Source: an uncultured Erysipelotrichaceae bacterium (GTDB lineage Bacteria > Bacillota_I > Bacilli_A > RF39 > UBA660). From it: 6,929 nucleotides of DNA. Of the stretch, positions 1 to 5,213 are shown piece after piece; within the stretch, counting starts at the first letter, position 1, and every line of letters begins with the position of its first letter. A program made the translations under genes and the position numbers. A model generated the notes under the pieces. It did no database searches and was not told the origin of the DNA. It was given only the letters and a program-made list of their open reading frames with translations. The stretch covers positions 1 to 6,929 of the forward strand of contig CADBRE010000173.1 of assembly GCA_902797005.1 (NCBI GenBank), given 5' to 3'.

Positions 1-78
1 ATTAAAGTAGTGGACCATATAATTATAAGTAGTGATAGTTATTATAGTTTTTATGATATTATGAATAAAAAAGAATAA
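1..78 (+). CDS. radC: RadC-family (JAB/MPN domain) protein, C-terminal end only
   Basis: Frame 1 is open from the left edge to a TAA at 76-78, giving 25 residues. They contain VVDHIIISSDSYYSF, which matches the closing strand of RadC/DUF2466 proteins, where the family ends in a form of 'LDHIIIGDGRYYSF'. RadC proteins carry a JAB1/MPN metalloprotease-like fold; their biochemical role is unsettled, and older 'DNA repair' labels are not well supported. The catalytic HxH...D part lies outside the window, so an intact active site cannot be judged. A short tail, DIMNKKE, follows the conserved motif. ylbD starts 18 bp after this stop with no terminator between them, so the gene probably heads the transcript that also carries ylbD and ylbE. 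The call rests on one short but characteristic motif. Confidence 0.72.
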   Translation: MKVVDHIIISSDSYYSFYDIMNKKE

Positions 79-96
79 ACTTAATTAGGTGGTACT

Positions 97-456
97 ATGG
101 ATAAGAAAGAAGCATTTAAAGACTTTTTAAAAAGAAATAGAGATTTGTCTAAGCTTGTTAATGAAGGAAAAACTACTTACCAAAAACTATTTGAAACTTT
201 TGATATATATGGAGAAGATAGATCAGTTTGGGATAACCTTCTTAAAGGTATTAGAAAAGAAGGTACTGGTAACTTTAAAGACATATTAAGCAATCTTAAA
301 AATATAGATTTAGATAAATTAGAAGAAAATGTTGGCTCTCTTGAAAAAGCTTTAGGTTTCTTAGAAGAGATACTTTCTTCTAGAAGTGAAAAGAAGGAAG
401 AAAAAAGAGAAAAGAAAGTTAAAGAAACTGAAATAGAAAGGTTTTTTGATGATTAA
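97..456 (+). CDS. ylbD: YlbD-family small protein (PF14071-like)
   Basis: This encodes a 119-residue soluble protein with no signal peptide or membrane segment. Residues 6-48 (FKDFLKR..., GKTTYQKLFETFDIYGED, W45) follow the pattern of Bacillus YlbD: a short helix, a K-T-[WY]-Q-x-[LF] turn, then a '[LI]YGED..W' element. Residues 60-93 look helical, and residues 95-115 are a charged Lys/Glu-rich tail. Bacillus YlbD is labelled a putative spore coat protein, but the function is not established, and nothing here shows that this organism sporulates. The start at 97 has an AGGTGG element at 87-92, closer to the ATG than ideal. The stop overlaps the start of ylbE (TAATG), and ylbD-ylbE is also the Bacillus order, which supports both calls. 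Identity is by remembered family pattern; the function is unknown. Confidence 0.75.
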   Translation: MDKKEAFKDFLKRNRDLSKLVNEGKTTYQKLFETFDIYGEDRSVWDNLLKGIRKEGTGNFKDILSNLKNIDLDKLEENVGSLEKALGFLEEILSSRSEKKEEKREKKVKETEIERFFDD

Positions 457-680
457 TGAGATATGAAATAAAAGAAAAGATATATAATGATCCAAACATG
501 TTTAGGTTTTTAAGAGAGAACTCTAATTGGTATAAGCTTTTAAATAGAGGTGTCCCTCTTTCTAGAATGGAAAATGAGATGAAAGAAAGATATGGGTTAA
601 GGTTTAGAGATAAGGTTGATAAAGTAGGAACTGGTGTTAGCTTACTTAAAGCATTTATGGATGTAACAAAAGAAAGTTGA
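456..680 (+). CDS. ylbE: YlbE-family small protein
   Basis: This encodes a 74-residue basic, soluble protein. Its N-terminus (MRYEIKEKIYNDPNMFRFLRE...WYKLLNR, residues 1-31) fits the YlbE-like family, where Bacillus YlbE starts with a helix followed by a '[FL][LI]RE.P.WYR.L.R' core. Residues 49-70 form a second amphipathic helix. The Bacillus protein has a similar length, about 80 residues. The ATG shares its first base with the TAA of ylbD (TAATG), and only a weak GAAAGG (436-441) lies upstream, so translation is probably coupled to ylbD by re-initiation. It ends with TGA at 678-680. In Bacillus the next genes are ylbF, ylbG and rsmD; here the next gene is an unrelated pilin, so the usual neighbourhood is broken. 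Molecular function is unknown. Confidence 0.72.
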   Translation: MRYEIKEKIYNDPNMFRFLRENSNWYKLLNRGVPLSRMENEMKERYGLRFRDKVDKVGTGVSLLKAFMDVTKES

Positions 681-697
681 CAGGATTTTACATTTTA

Positions 698-715
698 TTT
701 AATTTTTTAATTAAA
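698..715 (+). terminator. weak AT-only inverted repeat after ylbE
   Basis: TTTAATT (698-704) and AATTAAA (709-715) are perfect complements around a TTTT loop, 18 bp after the ylbE stop. The stem has no G-C pair and no proper T-tract after it, so it may end the radC-ylbD-ylbE transcript only weakly. It may simply be the A/T-rich UP-like stretch in front of the pilin promoter. Chance is quite possible in sequence this AT-rich. Confidence 0.25.
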
Positions 716-720
716 ATATA

Positions 721-750
721 TTGACTTATTAAGAACTCCTTTGCTATAAT
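721..750 (+). promoter_or_regulatory. strong sigma-A-type promoter of the pilin gene
   Basis: The -35 is TTGACT (721-726, five of six consensus bases). The -10 is a perfect TATAAT (745-750), with an 18-bp spacer. An A/T-only stretch (698-720) lies just upstream of the -35, in the place of an UP element. Transcription should begin near 757, giving a leader of about 24 bases. This start also argues against translation from the in-frame ATG at 757. Confidence 0.8.
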
Positions 751-767
751 TTAATCATGATAGAGAG

Positions 768-772
768 AGGAG
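768..772 (+). promoter_or_regulatory. ribosome binding site that sets the pilin start
   Basis: AGGAG sits in a purine-rich run (762-773). It lies 8 bases before the ATG at 781, which is ideal, only 2 bases before the ATG at 775, and downstream of the ATG at 757. The start at 781 is therefore preferred; it yields MKRLNKKG in front of the cleavage site, a normal short, basic prepilin leader. Confidence 0.75.
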
Positions 773-780
773 ATATGGAA

Positions 781-1245
781 ATGAAGAGATTAAATAAGAA
801 AGGATTTACACTAGTTGAATTATTAGCTGTTATAGCTATTTTAGGTATACTTATGTTATTAGTTATGCCAAATGTATTATCAATGTTTACATCTGGTAGA
901 AAGAATACATTCGTTAACCAAGTTCAAAGAGTATGGAGAACTGCTGAACAACAATATATGACTGATCAAATAGCTGGTACAACACATGAATATTATTCTG
1001 ATACATGCGGTACTGCTACTAACTGTGGTAAATTAGACTTTACTGATTCAGGTTTAAAATATTGTGTTCATGTAAATACAGCAACAAACCAAATTGATAA
1101 GATTTATGTTTCTGATTCAAACTACTTTGTAACTGATGCTACTGCAGCAGCACCTAAATTTGATTTAAGTTCTGATACAGATATAACAGCACAAGGTTCA
1201 ACAGCTAAAACAGCACAATTTAAAAATAGCGCATGTTCTTACTAG
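781..1245 (+). CDS. type IV prepilin-like protein (class III signal peptide), probable major pilin or ComGC-type pseudopilin
   Basis: This is a 154-residue prepilin. It has the leader MKRLNKKG, then FTLVELLAVIAILGILML, the classic prepilin peptidase site: cleavage after Gly8, N-methylated Phe9, and Glu13 as the Glu5 of the mature form. Residues 9-30 form the hydrophobic helix used for assembly, continued by an amphipathic helix to about residue 62. The C-terminal domain (65-154) is rich in Thr, Ala, Asp and Ser, and has four cysteines (76, 82, 95, 152) that could form two disulfides once exported. It is longer than Bacillus ComGC (about 98 residues) and has no pilus ATPase, platform protein or peptidase beside it, so it is an orphan pilin relying on machinery elsewhere. 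Its own strong promoter, good RBS, terminator and uniform codon choice (all four Arg codons AGA) suggest high expression. Nearby comEA-comEC make a DNA-uptake role attractive, but adhesion or motility pili are equally open. The class is certain; the role is not. Confidence 0.88.
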   Translation: MKRLNKKGFTLVELLAVIAILGILMLLVMPNVLSMFTSGRKNTFVNQVQRVWRTAEQQYMTDQIAGTTHEYYSDTCGTATNCGKLDFTDSGLKYCVHVNTATNQIDKIYVSDSNYFVTDATAAAPKFDLSSDTDITAQGSTAKTAQFKNSACSY

Positions 1246-1271
1246 TCTTAGTTAAATGCTAAGGCTTTTTT
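1244..1271 (+). terminator. intrinsic terminator of the pilin gene
   Basis: AGTCTTAG (1244-1251) pairs with CTAAGGCT (1259-1266) through 8 bp with one G-T wobble. The loop is 7 bases, and a run of six T follows (1266-1271). The stem begins inside the TAG stop codon. This makes the pilin gene a monocistronic unit. Confidence 0.82.
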
Positions 1272-1276
1272 CTATC

Positions 1277-1305
1277 TTGAAATATAGCACTTAGTGTGCT
1301 ATATT
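1277..1305 (+). promoter_or_regulatory. extended -10 promoter of dnaE
   Basis: The -35 is TTGAAA (1277-1282) and the -10 is TATATT (1300-1305), each five of six consensus bases. The spacer is exactly 17 bp, and the TGC directly before the -10 gives an extended -10 element. The predicted start near 1312 leaves a leader of about 15 bases that includes the AAAGGAG ribosome site (1314-1320). The promoter lies right behind the pilin terminator, so dnaE has its own supply of transcript. It coincides almost exactly with an inverted repeat. Confidence 0.65.
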
Positions 1306-1306
1306 T
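1280..1306. repeat. 11-bp perfect inverted repeat between dnaE -35 and -10
   Basis: AAATATAGCAC (1280-1290) and GTGCTATATTT (1296-1306) are perfect complements around a 5-base centre (TTAGT). As RNA read through from the pilin gene, this forms a hairpin followed by TTTTATTTAT, so it could act as a second, back-up terminator. As DNA, it spans from the end of the -35 through the -10 of the dnaE promoter, the position of a repressor operator. The two readings are not exclusive, and the sequence alone cannot separate them. Confidence 0.75.
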
Positions 1307-1326
1307 TATTTATAAAGGAGAAATAA

Positions 1327-4221
1327 ATGAACTACATACCGCTAAATGTTAAAACTCATTATGAACTATTAAGTAGCTTGATTAAGGTAGAAGACTTAAT
1401 CTCTTTTGCAAGTTCTAATAGTTTAAGTGCTGTGGGTATAACTGATACGAATATGTTTAGTGCCATGGAGTTTATAACTCTATGTAAAAAGAATAATATT
1501 AAACCTATATTAGGTGTTCCATTTAATATAGATAATTTAGATATGATATTATATGCTAAAAATTATGAAGGGTATTTAAATCTAGTTAAACTTGTTAGTA
1601 TTAGAAATATAGATAAAATAACTAAAGAAGATTTTAAAAAACATAAAGATAATTTGATATGTGTTACTAATGATTATACTAATTACTTGGATTATAAAGA
1701 AATATATGTTGATGTTTATTTGTCTTATGAAAATATAACTGAAAGAACAAATGCTTTAACTATAACTGATAAAATTGTGTTTTTAAAAGAAAGTAGATAT
1801 TTCCTTGACAATGATAAAGAATATTTGACTTATTTATACTTGATTAAAGATGGTAAAACTATTGAAGATATGGATCAATATTCATTTGATAGTGCACTTG
1901 ATATTGATATTGATGAATATGATGCAAAAACCACTAAAGATTTTTCTGATTTAATCAATATAGAAATGCCTACATATAAGTATAAATTACCTGAATACTC
2001 TCCTAACAAAGTAGAGCTTTTAAGTGATTTGTGTAATAAAGGGCTTAATAAAAGATTGAATGGGAATGTAACTAATGAGTATTTAGATAGACTAAATATA
2101 GAATTAAACGTAATTAAAGATATGGAATTCACAGATTATTTCTTGATAGTTTATGATTTTATTTTATATGCTAAAAAGAATGGGATTGTTATAGGACCAG
2201 GGCGTGGAAGCGCGGCTGGAAGTTTAGTGTGTTATTGCTTAGGTATAACTGAGATTGATCCTTTGAAATATAATTTAATCTTTGAGCGTTTTTTAAATAA
2301 AGATAGAGTTACCATGCCTGATATTGATGTTGACATTGAGTATTTGCGCAGGGATGAAGTTGTTAATTATGTCAAAGAAAAGTATGGAAAAGATAATGTT
2401 GCTAATATAATAACATTTGGTACTTTGCAGACAAAACAAGCTATAAGGGATGTTTCTAGAGTTTTAAAGATTAGTAATTCTATTGTAGATATGCTTATAA
2501 AAACAATTAATGATAAAGAGAATATGAGGGATTTAGAGAAGAATCAAGCTTTTGTTAGTATTGTAGAAAATGATCCTGAGTTAAAGAAACTATATAGAAT
2601 ATGTAAGAAACTTGAAGGATTAAAAAGACATACATCTATTCATGCTGCTGGTGTTATTATTAGTGATGAACCTTTAACAAATAAAGTGCCGTTATATAAT
2701 AGTTCTGGGACTATACTTACAAGCTATACAATGGAATATTTAGAATCTATTGGGCTTTTAAAAATCGATTTTTTAGCAATTAAGAATTTGACAATTATTG
2801 ATATAGTAGTTAAATTAATAGAGAAGAATAAGAATATTAAAGTAAATATTAATAAGGTTCCATTGAATGATAAAAAAACTCTGGATATTTTTTATAACTC
2901 TAATACGGAGGGGATTTTCCAGTTTGAAAGTGAAGGAATGAAAAACTTTTTAAGAAGTTTAAAGGTTAGAAGTTTTGATGATTTAGTTAATGCAATAGCT
3001 TTATATAGACCGGGACCGATGGATAATATTTCTAATTTTATAGCTGTAAGAGAAGGCAGAAAGAAAGCGGATTATATAATTCCAGAACTAGATGAAATAC
3101 TTAAAAGTACTAATGGTATAATAATTTACCAAGAGCAAATACTAGATGTACTTAAGAAAATAGGAGGTTTTACATATAGTGAAGCTGATATTATAAGAAG
3201 GGCAATGTCTAAGAAAAAAGAAGATGTTATTATAAAATACAAAGAAGATTTTATAAATGGTGCTTGTTTAAAAGGAATTGATAAACAAAAGGCTAAAGAT
3301 ATATATAATTTGATATTAAAGTTTGCTAATTATGGATTTAATAAATCTCACAGTGTAGCGTATTCATTTGTATCATATCAGATGGCATTTTTAAAAGCAC
3401 ATTTTCCCGAATACTTCATGATGACACTTCTTAACGATGCTATTGGAAATATAAGTAAGACTAAAGAATACTTTACTGAGTCAAAACAAATGGGTTTAAC
3501 TTTTGATAAACCTAATATATTATTATCAACTACTAAGTATGAGATCATAGGTGATAAAGTTTTGTTTCCGCTTAATAGTATAAAAAATATAACTAAAGAT
3601 ATTGCTACAACTATTATTAATGCTAGAAATGAAAAAGGGTTTGACGATTTTATAGATTTTGTCAAGAATGTATATTCATCTAAAATCAATCAATCAATTA
3701 TCGAGAGTTTGATTTATTCTGGATGTTTAGATTCATTTAATATTAATAAAAGAACTATGATAGAAAACTTATCAGCAATAGTGGATTATGCAAGTTTGTG
3801 TAATGAACTCGGAGAAGAAAATGTTCTTAAACCTGAGCTTATTGTAAAAGAAGAATACTCTAAACCGATGCTATTAAAAAAAGAGTTTGAATATTATGGA
3901 TTTTACATTAATAATCATCCAGTTAGTAGGTATTCAAGAAATGGCTGTGTAAAACTTAATGAAATAAAAATGCATTTTGATCAAATAATAAATACTATAG
4001 GTCTAGTAGAAAAAATTAAGGTAATTGAAACCAAAAAGAATGAAAAAATGGCTTTTGTTGTTATTTCTGATGATGAAGGAAAAACAACTCTAGTTTTATT
4101 CCCTAAAATATTTGAATCGATTGATATACATGAGCTTGATATAGTTTCTTCTTCAGCTAGAGTTGAAAAAAGAATGAGTGAATATCAGCTTGTAGTAAAT
4201 AAGATACAAAAACTAGATTGA
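1327..4221 (+). CDS. dnaE: DNA polymerase III alpha subunit, DnaE type (short Gram-positive form)
   Basis: This C-family replicative polymerase extends DNA from primers; in Firmicutes DnaE usually acts with PolC, taking over RNA primers on the lagging strand. Order: degenerate PHP domain (about 1-215); palm with GPGRGSAAGS (290-299), PDIDVDI (331-337, two catalytic Asp) and KIDFLAIKNL (479-488, third Asp at 481); YRPGPMD (560-566) and the fingers with FNKSHSVAYS (671-680); helix-hairpin-helix region (about 749-805); C-terminal OB fold (about 888-962). At 964 residues it is shorter than Bacillus DnaE (about 1115) or E. coli DnaE (about 1160), mainly in the PHP and C-terminal parts. The PHP metal-binding histidines are replaced (P5, N7, K9; TDTNMF at 39-44 where TDHGNMF is usual), so no PHP proofreading is expected. 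No QxxLF-like clamp motif is seen at 820-845. The protein has no tryptophan. ATG 1327 follows AAAGGAG by 6 bases. Confidence 0.96.
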   Translation: MNYIPLNVKTHYELLSSLIKVEDLISFASSNSLSAVGITDTNMFSAMEFITLCKKNNIKPILGVPFNIDNLDMILYAKNYEGYLNLVKLVSIRNIDKITKEDFKKHKDNLICVTNDYTNYLDYKEIYVDVYLSYENITERTNALTITDKIVFLKESRYFLDNDKEYLTYLYLIKDGKTIEDMDQYSFDSALDIDIDEYDAKTTKDFSDLINIEMPTYKYKLPEYSPNKVELLSDLCNKGLNKRLNGNVTNEYLDRLNIELNVIKDMEFTDYFLIVYDFILYAKKNGIVIGPGRGSAAGSLVCYCLGITEIDPLKYNLIFERFLNKDRVTMPDIDVDIEYLRRDEVVNYVKEKYGKDNVANIITFGTLQTKQAIRDVSRVLKISNSIVDMLIKTINDKENMRDLEKNQAFVSIVENDPELKKLYRICKKLEGLKRHTSIHAAGVIISDEPLTNKVPLYNSSGTILTSYTMEYLESIGLLKIDFLAIKNLTIIDIVVKLIEKNKNIKVNINKVPLNDKKTLDIFYNSNTEGIFQFESEGMKNFLRSLKVRSFDDLVNAIALYRPGPMDNISNFIAVREGRKKADYIIPELDEILKSTNGIIIYQEQILDVLKKIGGFTYSEADIIRRAMSKKKEDVIIKYKEDFINGACLKGIDKQKAKDIYNLILKFANYGFNKSHSVAYSFVSYQMAFLKAHFPEYFMMTLLNDAIGNISKTKEYFTESKQMGLTFDKPNILLSTTKYEIIGDKVLFPLNSIKNITKDIATTIINARNEKGFDDFIDFVKNVYSSKINQSIIESLIYSGCLDSFNINKRTMIENLSAIVDYASLCNELGEENVLKPELIVKEEYSKPMLLKKEFEYYGFYINNHPVSRYSRNGCVKLNEIKMHFDQIINTIGLVEKIKVIETKKNEKMAFVVISDDEGKTTLVLFPKIFESIDIHELDIVSSSARVEKRMSEYQLVVNKIQKLD

Positions 4222-4256
4222 AACTGAGAAATTATGATATTTTTTCAGTTTTTTTT
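4221..4256 (+). terminator. intrinsic terminator of dnaE
   Basis: AAACTGAGAAA (4221-4231) pairs with TTTTTCAGTTT (4241-4251) over 11 bp with one G-T wobble, around a 9-base loop. The stem ends in a run of eight T (4249-4256). The first stem base is the last base of the TGA stop. It separates dnaE from the com operon and supports reading TGA as a stop. Confidence 0.85.
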
Positions 4257-4257
4257 C

Positions 4258-4401
4258 TTGTCAAAATTTAATATTGAAGAGTATGTTTTTAAAAATTGGT
4301 ATTTAATTATTTAAAAATGATTGTATTTTTGTATTAATTAAGGTACTAAAACTGCTAATTTTTAATATTGATTTTTAATTTTGGGAAGTGAGTCTAGGCG
4401 T
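4258..4401 (+). other. AT-rich gene-free spacer upstream of the comEA promoter
   Basis: No ORF with a ribosome site, tRNA or recognisable riboswitch is seen. The spacer holds an A/T-only inverted repeat (TTTTTAAA 4286-4293 with TTTAAAAA 4310-4317) and an 11-bp direct repeat (TTTAATATTGA at 4267-4277 and 4361-4371), both of which could be chance. The last part, about 4382-4400 (GGGAAGTGAGTCTAGGCG), is clearly richer in G than its surroundings and abuts the -35, where an activator would bind. No Bacillus ComK box (AAAA-N5-TTTT pairs) or streptococcal com box is visible. Confidence 0.5.
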
Positions 4402-4431
4402 TTGACAATCACTATTTTAATGTGATAGATT
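4402..4431 (+). promoter_or_regulatory. probable promoter of the comEA-comEC operon
   Basis: A perfect -35 TTGACA (4402-4407) is followed after 18 bp by TAGATT (4426-4431, four of six), preceded by TGA, which gives an extended -10. The -10 choice is less certain than the -35. A start near 4438 would leave a leader of about 14 bases, so the transcript would begin at the ribosome site. A weak -10 behind a perfect -35 suits a regulated promoter, but that is inference. Confidence 0.55.
4408..4426. repeat. short inverted repeat in the comEA promoter spacer
   Basis: ATCAC (4408-4412) and GTGAT (4422-4426) are perfect complements around a 9-base A/T-only centre. They fill the gap between the -35 and the -10. 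The position and form are those of a repressor operator, but the arms are only 5 bp and chance cannot be excluded. Confidence 0.4.
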
Positions 4432-4437
4432 GAAGCA

Positions 4438-4447
4438 AAGGAGGTGA
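4438..4447 (+). promoter_or_regulatory. strong ribosome binding site of comEA
   Basis: AAGGAGGTGA is an uninterrupted 10-base complement of the 16S rRNA 3' end. GGAGG ends 7 bases before the ATG at 4452. It is the strongest ribosome site in the window and fixes the comEA start. Confidence 0.85.
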
Positions 4448-4451
4448 GAAA

Positions 4452-5213
4452 ATGAGTTTTAAATTATTCTTTAATGTCTATAAGAAAAAAATAATTTTGG
4501 GTTTGTGTGCATTTGCATGCTTGTGTTTGTTATTGATAGTTTTATTGATTAGTAATAGATATAATGCTGAAGAAATAGAATATGTAAATGATTTTCCTGC
4601 AAGTGAAGAATCTACAATTATTAATGAGACAGTTGCTAATGATATAGTAGAAAACGAAATACATATTGATGTCAAAGGTGCGGTTAAAAATCCTGGTGTT
4701 TATGTCCTAAAAGATAATGCGAGGGTACTTGATGCAATTGAAGCTGCTGGTGGTCTTCTTAAAAGTGCTTACACTAGATATCTGAATCTATCAAAAGTTC
4801 TAAAAGATGAATATGTTGTTTTAGTAAATACTAAAGCTGAAATTGATGAATTGCTTAAGAAAGCAGAGCCTAATGTAATAGTAAAAGAAGTTGTGAAAGA
4901 AGTACCATGTGAAAGTACGCCTGATGTATGTATTTGTGAAGAAAAACTTGTAACTAGTGAGATAAATGAAACATATGAAGAAAACAAAACAGAAAACACT
5001 CAAGAATCGTTTACAGCTAATTCTAAAGTAAATATCAATACTGCGACTATTAACGAACTCATGACTCTGGAAGGAGTAGGAGAATCTAAAGCTAAAAAGA
5101 TTATTGAATACAGAGATGCCAATGGTGGATTCTCTAAAATAGAAGACATTAAAAATGTGAGTGGGATAGGAGATAAGATGTATGAAAGCATTAAAGAAAA
5201 TATTACAGTCTAA
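4452..5213 (+). CDS. comEA: competence protein ComEA, membrane-anchored DNA receptor
   Basis: ComEA binds incoming double-stranded DNA on the outer face of the membrane and passes it to ComEC. The 253 residues show the full Gram-positive plan: a short basic N-terminus, one membrane segment (about 13-33), an acidic spacer, an SLBB domain (about 69-130, with VKGAVKNPGVY at 74-84 and VLDAIEAAGG at 92-101), a flexible linker (135-190), and a C-terminal tandem helix-hairpin-helix domain (about 192-252). That domain has VNINTATINEL (193-203), LEGVG (206-210) and VSGIG (236-240), the glycine turns that hold the DNA backbone. The linker is rich in Glu and Lys, with repeated VKEV units (144-151), and has three cysteines (153, 160, 162), which is unusual for ComEA. 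It starts an operon with comEC, which begins 32 bp before this stop. comEB, found between the two in Bacillus, is absent. Confidence 0.95.
   Translation: MSFKLFFNVYKKKIILGLCAFACLCLLLIVLLISNRYNAEEIEYVNDFPASEESTIINETVANDIVENEIHIDVKGAVKNPGVYVLKDNARVLDAIEAAGGLLKSAYTRYLNLSKVLKDEYVVLVNTKAEIDELLKKAEPNVIVKEVVKEVPCESTPDVCICEEKLVTSEINETYEENKTENTQESFTANSKVNINTATINELMTLEGVGESKAKKIIEYRDANGGFSKIEDIKNVSGIGDKMYESIKENITV
5168..5172 (+). promoter_or_regulatory. ribosome binding site of comEC inside comEA
   Basis: AGGAG lies within the comEA coding region, 9 bases before the ATG at 5182. It is the only good ribosome site in front of the comEC frame. That frame is closed by a TAG at 5167-5169 and has no other start between there and 5182, so the start is well fixed. 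Confidence 0.75.

Noticed and set aside
1875..3689. Minus-strand frames opposite dnaE (1875-2132, 3378-3689)
   Set aside because: dnaE is certain here. These are hydrophobic-looking complement artefacts without ribosome sites.
678..4257. Reading TGA as tryptophan (Mycoplasma code), which would extend ylbE and dnaE
   Set aside because: TGA ends two genes at family-typical places, the dnaE terminator begins at that TGA, and tryptophan is encoded by TGG at every visible site.
4286..4330. Bacillus ComK box upstream of comEA
   Set aside because: The nearest A-tract/T-tract pair has a spacing of 8, not 5, and there is no second half-site at the required distance.
4267..4371. 11-bp direct repeat TTTAATATTGA, two copies 94 bp apart, as a regulatory iteron or attachment site
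   Set aside because: It has only two copies in a very A/T-rich spacer, with no flanking mobile gene; chance is a sufficient explanation.
4258..4401. Riboswitch, T-box or small ORF in the spacer before comEA
   Set aside because: No GC-containing stems, T-box sequence or ATG frame longer than a few codons is visible, and the proposed comEA promoter lies downstream of the spacer.
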